Shown: positions 14,393-22,946 of the stretch, piece by piece
Position numbering within the stretch: position 1 is the stretch's first letter
How the letters are laid out: every line of letters starts with the position of its first letter
Source: DATKMS01 sp041497995
GTDB lineage: Bacteria; Desulfobacterota; Binatia; HRBIN30
Direction of reading: 5' to 3'
NCBI GenBank assembly: GCA_041497995.1
Contig: JBGQHM010000033.1
Span: 1 to 30,987, forward strand
Length of the DNA: 30,987 nucleotides
The notes under the pieces: model-generated
What the model saw: the letters and a program-made list of their open reading frames with translations, nothing else
Database searches by the model: none
Told to the model about the DNA's origin: nothing
Made by a program: the position numbers and the translations under genes

Positions 14393-17257
14393 ATGCTCAA
14401 CATTCGCGGCGCGCGGACCATCACAGTCGTCCTTCTCAGTGTCATGTGGTTTGCGGCGGGGCCAGCCCACGGTACGACCTTTGTCATGATGGACGAGCAG
14501 TCGCTCATGGAGAGCTCCGATCTCGTCATTACGGGTACGGTGACCTCGATCACCTCCGCCACCTCGGGATCGGCCGGCCCGATCTACACCTACGTGCAAG
14601 TGCACGTGGGGCGCGTCATCAAGGGGCGGGTCGACAGCGACACCGTAGTCGCGCGTGAACCCGGCGGCTCGGTCGGTGAGCGGCGCCAGTGGATATTCGG
14701 CGCACCGGAGTTCTGGGTCGGCGAACGGACGTTGCTCTTCCTCTCGCGCAATCCTGACGGCTCACTGCAGACCAACAGCCTGGCCATGGGTAAGTTTACA
14801 TTGGCGGTCGATCGCGCAGGCCACACGACAGCGGTGCGCGACTTCGGCGAGGGGGCGTCCGTGTTTGTCCCCGATACCGGCCAGATCGCGAACGCGCAGC
14901 CGGAAACGCAGCCCTTCGCTCCGCTGCTGAATCGCTTGCGCCAGATAGCGAACGGGCCGGGCGGCACCGCGCCACGACCATCGTTACAGGTCACCGTGCC
15001 GGAGACGACCGCAACCGCCACCGAAACGCACGAGTCGTATACGTTCTTGGGTAGCCCGCCATCGCGCTGGTTCGAGCCAGACAGTAACCTACCCGTGAAC
15101 TACCTCATCGATTCCACGGGTGACAGTCTCTTGGGATTCACGACCTCGCGGGCCGCGCTGGACTCAGCATTCGCAGCGTGGACAAACATCCCGACGTCGA
15201 GCCTGGTTCTCGCGGATGCTGGTACGACCTCACCGGCGTCGTTCAGCCCGTGCGACGCCAATCGCATCACCTTCAACGACCCATTCAATGAAATCACAGA
15301 CCCGTCCGGATGCAGCGGCATCTTGGCCATCGGCGGCTTCTGCTCGGGAGGCGGCAGTACGGTGGTGAACGGCACAGCGTTCAACCGGATCACGGTCGGC
15401 AAAGTGACTTTCAACAACGGGTGGGGAGCCTGTTCCTTCTGGAACCAGTGCAACATGTCGGAAGTAGCCACGCACGAGATTGGCCACACGATCGGCCTCG
15501 GCCACTCCAGTGACGGCACCGCAACCATGGCCGCCACCGCGCACTTCGACGGGCGCTGTGCCGGCTTGCGCAGTGACGACATCGCCGCCGCCACCTTCAT
15601 CTACCCGCAGATTGGCGCCCCGCCGCCGGCGGCCACGTCGCCTCCGAGCGCGATTCCGACGGCGATACCCACCGCCACCAGCCCGAGCGGGAATTCAAAC
15701 GACACCTGCAGCAATGCGGTGGTCATCAGCGCGGCCCCTTATTCGAGCACGGCTGTCACGACCGCTGCAACGATCGATGCCGCCGACCCCACCGTTGGAT
15801 GCGGCAACGGCAGCCGCGCCAAGAGTGTCTGGTACCGCTACACGGCGCCCAGCAACGGCGCGCTGACAGTGAACACGTTCGGCAGCAACTACGATACGAT
15901 CCTCGCCGCCTACACCGGGTCGTGCGGGGCCTTCGCAGCGGTGCCCGGTGCGTGCAACGACGACAACGCCGGCGCCCAATCGCGCGTGTCGTTCACTGCC
16001 AGCGGCGGGACTACGTACTCCTTCCTGGTCTCGGCCTACAGTAACAACGGTGGATCGCTGGTGTTGCAACTCACCTTCCAAGGCGTCGGCGCAACGGCAC
16101 CCCCGACCCCGACGTCCACTCCGGCTCCACCCACGCTCACGCGGACACCGACGCCATCACCGAGCCGGACGTTCACGCCGGGTCCGCCGACGCAGACGTC
16201 TACCCCCGGTCCGCCGACCGCCACCGTGACGGCAACGCCGACATTCACGACGGCACCGCCGGCGTCACCCACCAGCCCAAGTGGGCAGTTCAACGACGCG
16301 TGCGGCAACGCGATGGTCATTGCCGTCGCACCATTCTCCAACAGCATGGCCACGGGCGCGGCAACATCTGATAGCACGGATCCAGCGCCTGCCTGCGGCA
16401 ACCACAGCCGTGCCAAGAGCGTCTGGTACCGCTTCACCGCGCCCAGTGCCGGCACCCTCACAGCCAATACGTTTGGCAGCAACTACGACACAATCCTGTC
16501 CGCCTACACGGGGACGTGCGGGAGCTACACGCCAGTCGCCGGCGCATGCAATGACGACACGAGCGGGGCGCAATCGCGCCTCTCGTTCGTCGCCAGCGCT
16601 GGCACCACGTACTACTTTCTCGTCAGTGCCTACAGCAGCAACGGCGGGGCACTGGTGTTCCAGCTGACCTTCCAGGGATCAGGACCAACCGCAACGTTCA
16701 CTCCGGCCGTACCTTCGGCAACTCGCACACAGACGCCGTCACCGACAGACACATTCACGCCCGGGCCACCGACGGCAACCTTTACTCCCGCACCGCCGAC
16801 AGCGACTTTCACCACAACGCCGACGTTCACGCAGATTCCGCCGCCATCCCCGACCAGTCCAGGCGGCCTCGCCAACGACGCCTGCGCGAGTGCTCTGACA
16901 ATTGCCGCCGCTCCCTACTCTGGAACGATTGTGACAACGGCGGCCACGACAGAGGCCAACGATCCGGCGCCCAGCTGCGGGAACCACAGTCGCGGCAAGA
17001 GCGTCTGGTATCGCTTCACCGCACCGAGCAGCGGCACGCTGACGGCGAACACGTTCGGCAGCTCGTACGATACGATCCTAGCGGTCTTCACTGGATCCTG
17101 CGGCGCGTTCACGCAGCTGGCCGGGGGCTGCAACGATGACACCAGCGGCGTGCAGTCGCGCGTACCGTTCCAGGCATCCGCCGGGACCACCTACTACTTC
17201 CTCGCCACCGCGTATTCGAGCAACGGTGGGACATTGAGGTTTAGTTTGTCGTACTGA
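14393..17257 (+). CDS. Secreted matrixin-like zinc metalloprotease with three C-terminal beta-domain repeats
   Basis: A 954-aa protein from ATG 14393 (a TTG at 14354 is the longer alternative; neither has a strong ribosome-binding site, but the signal peptide starts here). Residues 1-27 form a signal peptide ending PAHG. A beta-rich N-terminal domain (~28-170) follows. The catalytic domain has His361-Glu362-Ile-Gly-His365-x5-His371 (HEIGHTIGLGH), the metzincin zinc motif as in matrixins, with SDDIAAATFIYP after it. Then come three homologous ~130-residue domains at ~434-564, 633-762 and 826-954. Each contains GNxSRxKSVWYRxTAPS, FGSxYDTIL and CNDD. Thr/Pro-rich linkers separate them. These domains resemble PPC-type secretion/substrate-binding beta-sandwiches. 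Likely exported, degrading extracellular protein. Confidence 0.85.
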   Translation: MLNIRGARTITVVLLSVMWFAAGPAHGTTFVMMDEQSLMESSDLVITGTVTSITSATSGSAGPIYTYVQVHVGRVIKGRVDSDTVVAREPGGSVGERRQWIFGAPEFWVGERTLLFLSRNPDGSLQTNSLAMGKFTLAVDRAGHTTAVRDFGEGASVFVPDTGQIANAQPETQPFAPLLNRLRQIANGPGGTAPRPSLQVTVPETTATATETHESYTFLGSPPSRWFEPDSNLPVNYLIDSTGDSLLGFTTSRAALDSAFAAWTNIPTSSLVLADAGTTSPASFSPCDANRITFNDPFNEITDPSGCSGILAIGGFCSGGGSTVVNGTAFNRITVGKVTFNNGWGACSFWNQCNMSEVATHEIGHTIGLGHSSDGTATMAATAHFDGRCAGLRSDDIAAATFIYPQIGAPPPAATSPPSAIPTAIPTATSPSGNSNDTCSNAVVISAAPYSSTAVTTAATIDAADPTVGCGNGSRAKSVWYRYTAPSNGALTVNTFGSNYDTILAAYTGSCGAFAAVPGACNDDNAGAQSRVSFTASGGTTYSFLVSAYSNNGGSLVLQLTFQGVGATAPPTPTSTPAPPTLTRTPTPSPSRTFTPGPPTQTSTPGPPTATVTATPTFTTAPPASPTSPSGQFNDACGNAMVIAVAPFSNSMATGAATSDSTDPAPACGNHSRAKSVWYRFTAPSAGTLTANTFGSNYDTILSAYTGTCGSYTPVAGACNDDTSGAQSRLSFVASAGTTYYFLVSAYSSNGGALVFQLTFQGSGPTATFTPAVPSATRTQTPSPTDTFTPGPPTATFTPAPPTATFTTTPTFTQIPPPSPTSPGGLANDACASALTIAAAPYSGTIVTTAATTEANDPAPSCGNHSRGKSVWYRFTAPSSGTLTANTFGSSYDTILAVFTGSCGAFTQLAGGCNDDTSGVQSRVPFQASAGTTYYFLATAYSSNGGTLRFSLSY
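15692..17254 (+). repeat. Three in-frame tandem repeats with Thr/Pro-rich linkers
   Basis: The repeat units are 15692-16084, 16289-16678 and 16868-17254, joined by linkers at 16085-16288 and 16679-16867. The linkers are degenerate ACN/CCN codon runs encoding TPT/PPT-type sequence. Units differ at many silent and some coding positions, so the duplications are not recent copies. Confidence 0.85.
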
Positions 17258-17306
17258 ATCGGTACAGCTGCGAGTCGGGTGCCGAGGCGGATTCCCCGAC
17301 GCGAGT

Positions 17307-17621
17307 CTACTTCGCTACGCGCGCAATCCTTTGCTTGTTCGTACCCAATCCCAGTTTGCCGCGTTCACGCGAGGCCCCGGCCCATGAGCTCCAATAGTGG
17401 GCGCCGCCGCCCAGAGCGGCGCGGACAATCCGCGCGTCGATCCCCTTGGCGAATGCCTGCAAGCGCGTTTGGCCCAACGCCATGAGCGCCTCGAGCTCGC
17501 GCGTCGTCAGATCCAGTGACTCGCGTAGACACGTCGCGGCCGGATCTGCGTAGAAGCCGCGTCGAAACTCGCTGTCGGTTATCAACCGTCCGAGAGTCCC
17601 TTCCACCGCTTGTTGGCTCAT
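17307..17621 (-). CDS. Small RiPP-precursor-like protein (Franean1_4349-type leader)
   Basis: A 104-aa protein with a ribosome-binding site GAGGGG five bases upstream of ATG 17621. Residues ~1-68 match, from memory, the helical leader family annotated as Franean1_4349 RiPP: MSQQAVEGTLGRLITDSEFRR, then a DPAAT turn, LDLTTRELEAL and IDARIVRA. Related helical leaders occur in Nif11 and nitrile-hydratase-like precursor peptides. After Gly71-Gly-Gly73 comes a different, basic tail (AHYWSSWAGASRERGKLGLG) that would be the core if it is a precursor. No radical-SAM, YcaO, lanthipeptide synthetase or peptidase gene lies in the window, so the RiPP role is uncertain. It may instead be a small regulatory or LigA-like domain protein. 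It sits 222 bases after the MBL gene. Confidence 0.6.
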   Translation of the reverse strand: MSQQAVEGTLGRLITDSEFRRGFYADPAATCLRESLDLTTRELEALMALGQTRLQAFAKGIDARIVRAALGGGAHYWSSWAGASRERGKLGLGTNKQRIARVAK

Positions 17622-17843
17622 TCCTGCCCCTCATCATTCGGTCGTTGAAACCCGCCGTCACTCGGCTTGGTGTGTACCATATCAACTCCGTCCCGCCCGT
17701 CAACGAAGCGCCTGGTTAGTCGGCGGGCTCAGCGACTTGGCGAGCAAGGCTCGTTCCGTCGCGACAGAGACGGGTGAGCACGTACGCCGCGCACTGGACC
17801 GACTCGCTGCGGAGACAGCAAGCATCCCTCAGAGGACTGCGGC

Positions 17844-18704
17844 TCACGCCGGTGTCAGGCGCACCTCCATTCCTTCCGTGGCCGCACGGCTGTGCGGAAA
17901 GATTGTACGAGCCACACGCTCGAGCTGCCGGACCTCGGCATCATCGTGTTCGGGGTCGTGATGATAGAGGAGGAGTTGTCCAACACCGGCGGCGCGGGCC
18001 GCTTCGGCGGCCATGCGCACGGTGCTGTGCCCCCAGCCGGCCTTGTTGAGGTGTCCACCGTGGTATTCCTCGTCGGTGTATTGAGCGTCGTGAATCAGCA
18101 GGTCCGCCCCCCGCGCGAAGGCAACGACATCCTCGTACCCTCCCTTCGGCGACTCGACATCCGTCGCATACACGACAGAACGGCCGGCATGAGTGATCCG
18201 ATAGAGCATCACCCCAACCTTGGGATGCGCAGAGCTGAACCGCGCCTGAACAATGGTGGGCTGCGACCCCGGGAGGCGTACGCGGGCGTGCTTCCCGAGG
18301 CTACGGATGGACAGCCGTGCCGGCAACTGCGACAGGGAGACCGGGAAGAAGCGGGGCGACATGGTCTGCGCCAGCAGTGCCTTCAACGACGGGGCCGCGC
18401 TGTTGGCACCGTAGACGTAGCATTCCCACTCCGGACTGTAGGCTGGAGCAAAGAAGCGCAACCCCTCGATATGATCATGATGCAAGTGGCTGAGGAAAAT
18501 GTGCACAACGGGTTTGCCGGGGCGTTGCACCATATCGCGTCCGAGTTGGATGATGCCGGTGCCCGCATCGAACACCATCACGTTGTCATCGGCAACCATC
18601 TCCACGCAGGACGAATTGCCGCCAATGCCTGCCGTCCTCGGTCCCGGCGCCGGATAGCTGCCGCGCACCCCCCAGAAGTGAATCCGTAACGCCGCCGCCT
18701 TCAT
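17844..18704 (-). CDS. MBL-fold metallohydrolase, possible cyclic-nucleotide phosphodiesterase
   Basis: A 286-aa metallo-beta-lactamase-fold enzyme. It opens with LRIHFWGVRGSYPAPG and GGNSSCVEM, then has the metal-binding motif His73-Leu-His75-His76-Asp77-His78. Later ligands are likely in YRITHAGRSVVYATDVES (Asp in TDVES) and in LLIHDAQYTDEEY and the C-terminal YHHDPEHDD. Proteins with this FWGVRGSxPxPG opening are often annotated as cyclic-nucleotide phosphodiesterase-like or RNase Z-like hydrolases; the substrate is not proven. ATG 18704 overlaps the cyclase stop as ATGA (18701-18704), so it is made together with a cAMP-forming enzyme. That context makes a signal-degrading role plausible. 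Confidence 0.85.
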   Translation of the reverse strand: MKAAALRIHFWGVRGSYPAPGPRTAGIGGNSSCVEMVADDNVMVFDAGTGIIQLGRDMVQRPGKPVVHIFLSHLHHDHIEGLRFFAPAYSPEWECYVYGANSAAPSLKALLAQTMSPRFFPVSLSQLPARLSIRSLGKHARVRLPGSQPTIVQARFSSAHPKVGVMLYRITHAGRSVVYATDVESPKGGYEDVVAFARGADLLIHDAQYTDEEYHGGHLNKAGWGHSTVRMAAEAARAAGVGQLLLYHHDPEHDDAEVRQLERVARTIFPHSRAATEGMEVRLTPA

Positions 18705-20893
18705 TTGGTCTCCATGATCGTCACCCCATCCCAATCCGACTCGGGCGGCGCGGCGAGCATGTCGCGGCATCGCTCGATATACAACTGCGCCGGGCCGTCC
18801 TCCGGGTATTTCTCCAAGACGGCGGCAAAAGCAAACACTGCGTCATCCCATCGCTGTTCCCGATACGCGGCAAGGGCCGTATTGAAGTCCCGCAGCAGCG
18901 GTGCCCACCGTTCGCGGTCGTCAACGATCCCCAGAACCTCATAGATGCGCACTGGCAATCGTTTGCCTTTCACGCGGACGAGATCGAGCTCGCGGACCAC
19001 TAGCACGCCGCGCGCCGCTTGCACTGTTGCCTCGCTGGCAATGACGTGGCTGCCGTACATCTTATTTAAGCCCTCGAGGCGCGACCCTAAGTTGACGTTG
19101 TCGCCGATGACCGTGTAACTCAGCCGGCGCGCCGATCCCATGTTCCCGACGACCATCGGACCCGTGTTGATCCCAATACCGATGTCCAAATCGGGAAGGC
19201 CACGCTGCCGCCAATCGGCTACCAGCGCTTCCAGACCGCTCACCATTCCGAGCGCGGCGCGGCAGGCTCGCACCGCGTGGTCGGATTGCGGCACCGGCGC
19301 CCCCCACACGGCCATGATCGCATCGCCGATGTACTTGTCGAGCGTGCCGTCCTGCTGGAAGATCACGTCGGTCATCTTGCCGAAATACTCGTTGAGCAAC
19401 TCGACCAGCGCCTCGGGCTCGAGCTGTTCGGACATCGTCGTGAAGCCGCGGATATCCGAGAACAGGACCGTGAGCTCGCGCTTCTCACCACCCAACGCCA
19501 ACATTTCGGGACGCTCACTGACCAACCGCGCGAGATCCGGGCTCAGGTACAGGCCAAAGGCGTCCCGGATCTTGCGCTTCTCCCCCTCTTCGACCACGTA
19601 GTGCTGGACGCTGATCGCGGAGTACGTCAGACCGATCGCCAACAGCGGATACACCAAGCCGAGCGGCATGCCGAATGACATAAACAGCCACTGGCTCCCC
19701 ACCAGATACGCAGCCACCAACAGCACGGCGACCGCGGCCCCGCTGAGCCCGCGCGCGAAATGCAGCACCACGCCCAGGATCATCACCGCAGCCAGAATGA
19801 CGACGACTTCCACCAGTACAATCCAGCGCGGCTGTAGGATGAAATCGTGGCGCAGGATGTTGTCGATCACGGTGGCGTGGATCTCGACGCCCGGGAAAAT
19901 CCCATCGAAGGGCGTGACGCGCACGTCGGCCAACGCCGTCGCCGTGACTCCGACCAGCACCAGCTTGCCGCGGAACGTTTCGGGGGGAACCGTGCCCTCC
20001 AACACATCCGCCGCCGGCACGTGCCGGAACGTCTTGCCGGGTCCACGATAGTTGACGAGCATCTCCCCATCTTCAGCAACGGGCACCGATACCGCCCCCG
20101 CGCGGACCGACTCAACGCCGAAGTCGGCGAAGCGAATGGCAAGCGTCGCCTGTGGATTGTAGACGCGCAACATGGCTAACGAGAGCGGCACGGTAATTCG
20201 TGATCCGAAGCGGATGGCTAACGGCACGCGGCGATACGAACCGTCCGCATCGGGCAAGAAGTTGAAGTAGCCAACCTCCCGTGCCACGCTACTGAGTGCG
20301 GGGAGGTTCGCCTGTGCCATGGGGGCCAACGGCACCCGCGCCTCTCCCTTCCCCTTGCCGGTGTTCTGCACGACGTTGTACGTCGAGACTCGCACTGCAT
20401 CGGGATCGGGCTGCTGGCCACTGAAGTCGAAGAAGTACCCGAGCACGGTACGCCCCGACGCTTTTACGGCGGCGACCAGCATCTCGTCCTCCGCCGCGCC
20501 GCTGCTCAGGGCCTGACGAATAGCGCTCCATGTGCGGTCATCGACGCCCTCAACACGCTCGCGGAGGGCATCGATGTCGGTTTGCGCCGTGGCCTCGGAT
20601 TGCACGACGTCGAACCCGATGACCGCGGCATCCGCCGTGACCAATCGATCCAGCAAGCGGGCAATGACCACGCGCGACCACGGCCACCGGCCCAGCCGCT
20701 CGAGGCTCGCATCGTCAATGGCGACGATCACAACGTCGGGCGATGCCGACTGCAAACCGCGCTGCAAGAAGCGGTAGTCGACCGCCCGGACGTCCACCAA
20801 CTCGAGGTAGTGACAGCCGTTGAAGCGGAGCACGGAGAGCACGAGCCCGAGCAGCAGTGCAATACGGAACGGCGTCAGGCGCGGCCGGATCAT
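18701..20893 (-). CDS. CHASE2-domain membrane adenylate cyclase (class III)
   Basis: A 730-aa sensor cyclase. TM1 spans ~10-23. The extracytoplasmic CHASE2 sensor (~35-345) shows DVVIVAIDDASLERLGRWPWSR and IGFDVV. Three TM segments follow at ~357-379, 383-400 and 408-430. The class III cyclase domain (~470-640) has metal-binding Asp480 (LFSDIRGFTT) and Asp524, with adenine-recognising Lys520 (LDKYIGDAIMAVWG) and Thr594 (YTVIGDNVNLGSRLE). Lys/Thr is a common adenylate-cyclase pair, so cAMP is the expected product. A C-terminal ~70-residue tail looks like a TPR-type helix pair. ATG 20893 has AGGAG close upstream. It follows fumC by 50 bases on the same strand and overlaps the MBL gene by four bases. 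Confidence 0.92.
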   Translation of the reverse strand: MIRPRLTPFRIALLLGLVLSVLRFNGCHYLELVDVRAVDYRFLQRGLQSASPDVVIVAIDDASLERLGRWPWSRVVIARLLDRLVTADAAVIGFDVVQSEATAQTDIDALRERVEGVDDRTWSAIRQALSSGAAEDEMLVAAVKASGRTVLGYFFDFSGQQPDPDAVRVSTYNVVQNTGKGKGEARVPLAPMAQANLPALSSVAREVGYFNFLPDADGSYRRVPLAIRFGSRITVPLSLAMLRVYNPQATLAIRFADFGVESVRAGAVSVPVAEDGEMLVNYRGPGKTFRHVPAADVLEGTVPPETFRGKLVLVGVTATALADVRVTPFDGIFPGVEIHATVIDNILRHDFILQPRWIVLVEVVVILAAVMILGVVLHFARGLSGAAVAVLLVAAYLVGSQWLFMSFGMPLGLVYPLLAIGLTYSAISVQHYVVEEGEKRKIRDAFGLYLSPDLARLVSERPEMLALGGEKRELTVLFSDIRGFTTMSEQLEPEALVELLNEYFGKMTDVIFQQDGTLDKYIGDAIMAVWGAPVPQSDHAVRACRAALGMVSGLEALVADWRQRGLPDLDIGIGINTGPMVVGNMGSARRLSYTVIGDNVNLGSRLEGLNKMYGSHVIASEATVQAARGVLVVRELDLVRVKGKRLPVRIYEVLGIVDDRERWAPLLRDFNTALAAYREQRWDDAVFAFAAVLEKYPEDGPAQLYIERCRDMLAAPPESDWDGVTIMETK

Positions 20894-20943
20894 CAGCTCC
20901 TGCGCTTCACGGCCTCATCGGCAAGCGTCGACCCGCGATGCGG

Positions 20944-22341
20944 TCAAGCGCGGCCACCTTCCGTGAGCTTCTTGAGGTGGAGGATCTCGTCGAGCCGCTC
21001 CTTCGGAATGAGACCTTCCTCCAGGATCACTTGCCGCATCGGCTTGTTCTCGTTCAGCGCCTTCTTGTAGATCTTGGCGGCAACATCGTACCCGAGAATC
21101 GGCGCCACCGCGGTGACCAGCGACGCCGTGTGCTCTGCGTATTCCAGACACTGGGCAACGTTGGCGGTAATGCCAACGACACATTTCTCGGCGAACACCT
21201 TGGCCGTGCTGCCGAGCAGGTCGACGCTCTCCAACAGGTTATGCGCGATCACCGGCATCATCACGTTGAGGTCGAGGTTACCGTTCATGCCCGCAACGCA
21301 GATGGTTCCGTCGTTGCCGATGATCTGCGCCGCGACCATGTTGACCGCTTCCGGAATCACCGGGTTCACTTTGCCCGGCATGATACTCGACCCCGGCTGC
21401 GTCGCCGGCAGCTCGATCTCATTGAGACCCGTACGGGGGCCGGAAGTCAGCAGGCGCAGATCATTGGCAATTTTCATCAGACCAACCGCGACCGTTTTGA
21501 GTGCCCCGGACAGCTCGACGCACGCATCGCGATTTTGCATGGCTTCGAAGGCGTTCTCGGCGCGGCGGAAGAGGTGCCCGGTGAGGGTGCGTAGCTCCGT
21601 GATCACGCGGGCCGCAAATTCTGGATGGGCGTTCAGCCCGGTACCTAGGGCAGTACCCCCGATCGCCAACTCGGCGAGGTGGGACCGTGTCGCCTCGATG
21701 CGCGCCACGCCGTGGCGAATCACGCTCGCATAGCCCGAGAACTCTTGGCCCAGGGTTACCGGTACGGCGTCCTGCAGATGCGTCCGGCCAGCCTTGACCA
21801 CTTCATCAAACTCGTTCGCTTTGGAGTGCAACGCTTCAGCCAGCTGACGCATGGCTGGCAGCGCGTGGGTCTCGACTGCACCCATCGCGGCGACGTGGAT
21901 CGCAGTGGGAAACACGTCGTTGGTGCTCTGCCCCATGTTGACGTGATCGTTCGGGTGTACGAGGCTCTTGGCGCCGCGCGCGCCGCCGAGTAGCTCGGCC
22001 GCTCGGGTGGCGATTACCTCGTTGGCGTTCATGTTCGTCGATGTGCCCGAGCCGGTTTGGAAAATATCGACGACGAACTCGGCATCGAGCTTCCCCTCTG
22101 CCACCTCGAGTGCAGCGGCCTCGATCGCCTTCCCGACCTTTGGGTCCAGCAGCTTCAGTTGTACGTTAGCGCGGGCCGCCGCGGCCTTGATGAAACCGAG
22201 GGCCTGAATGAAGCGGCGCGAGAAGCGCAGCCCCGAAATGGGGAAGTTGTCCACCGCGCGTGCCGTCTGGGCACCATAGTAGGCGTTCGCCGGAACGCGC
22301 ATCTCGCCCATCGAATCCTTTTCGATACGGTAGTCTGACAT
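20944..22341 (-). CDS. fumC: Class II fumarate hydratase (fumarase C)
   Basis: A 465-aa tetrameric, iron-free fumarase interconverting fumarate and L-malate in the TCA cycle, the usual length for the family. The signature GSSIMPGKVNP is present with Ser318, the same number as the catalytic serine of E. coli FumC. GRTHLQDAVPVTLGQE carries the second conserved catalytic region, and GTSTNMNANEVIATRA and HPNDHVNMGQSTNDVFPTA are substrate-site blocks. Related aspartate ammonia-lyases share these motifs; the overall pattern is closer to FumC. ATG 22341 is preceded by AGGAG. It starts 16 bases after apt ends. Confidence 0.95.
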   Translation of the reverse strand: MSDYRIEKDSMGEMRVPANAYYGAQTARAVDNFPISGLRFSRRFIQALGFIKAAAARANVQLKLLDPKVGKAIEAAALEVAEGKLDAEFVVDIFQTGSGTSTNMNANEVIATRAAELLGGARGAKSLVHPNDHVNMGQSTNDVFPTAIHVAAMGAVETHALPAMRQLAEALHSKANEFDEVVKAGRTHLQDAVPVTLGQEFSGYASVIRHGVARIEATRSHLAELAIGGTALGTGLNAHPEFAARVITELRTLTGHLFRRAENAFEAMQNRDACVELSGALKTVAVGLMKIANDLRLLTSGPRTGLNEIELPATQPGSSIMPGKVNPVIPEAVNMVAAQIIGNDGTICVAGMNGNLDLNVMMPVIAHNLLESVDLLGSTAKVFAEKCVVGITANVAQCLEYAEHTASLVTAVAPILGYDVAAKIYKKALNENKPMRQVILEEGLIPKERLDEILHLKKLTEGGRA

Positions 22342-22357
22342 GTTCCTCTCCTTGCAA

Positions 22358-22879
22358 TCACTGTCCGGCGTACTGGATGAGCGATGAGATGGGATGGGGG
22401 TGCAAACGCTCGCGCCCTTTGAGCGTTGTGAGCTCGATGACGAATGCGCACGCGACCACGTCGCCGCCCAGACGATCGACGAGCTCCACGGCAGCGTGCG
22501 CCGTCCCGCCGGTGGCCAGCAAATCGTCGACGATCAGCACACGACACGGGCGACCAAACGCATCGCGATGAATCTCCAAGGTATCATTGCCATACTCCAA
22601 CGCGTACTGCGCAGCGAAGGTGAGGGATGGCAACTTACCGGGTTTGCGCACCACGGCGAGGCCCGCCTGCAGTACGTAGGCAACGGCAGCCCCGATGATG
22701 AAGCCGCGCGACTCAATGCCGAGCACCTGATCGACGCGCCCGCGATACGGTTCGGCGATGCGGTCGACGACCGCACGGAATGCCTCGCCATCAGCCAGCA
22801 GCGGGGTAATGTCTTTGAAGATGATCCCGGGTTTGGGGAAGTTGGGAATGTCGCGGATGTACGCCTTGAAGTCCTTCAC
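22358..22879 (-). CDS. apt: Adenine phosphoribosyltransferase
   Basis: A 173-aa protein, standard length. It makes AMP from adenine and PRPP in purine salvage. The N-terminal block DIPNFPKPGIIFKDITPLL and the PRPP-binding loop VLIVDDLLATGGTA are diagnostic, with GIESRGFIIGAAVA between them. I take the GTG start at 22879 because GGAG lies six bases upstream (22886-22889) and family members begin about here. The frame stays open as far as 23074, but that would overlap the preceding peptidase gene and adds atypical sequence. It sits 67 bases after the M23 gene and is probably co-transcribed with fumC. Confidence 0.93.
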   Translation of the reverse strand: MKDFKAYIRDIPNFPKPGIIFKDITPLLADGEAFRAVVDRIAEPYRGRVDQVLGIESRGFIIGAAVAYVLQAGLAVVRKPGKLPSLTFAAQYALEYGNDTLEIHRDAFGRPCRVLIVDDLLATGGTAHAAVELVDRLGGDVVACAFVIELTTLKGRERLHPHPISSLIQYAGQ

Positions 22880-22946
22880 GGTCTGCTCCGTCCCTTTGAC
22901 AGTCGGGGAGCGGTGTACCAAATCCCGGCGACGAGGGACAGCGCCG

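Noticed and set aside
17274..17300. GTCGGG/CCCGAC stem between the convergent protease and RiPP-like genes
   Set aside because: Six pairs with a 15-base loop and no T-run on either side; too weak to call a terminator.
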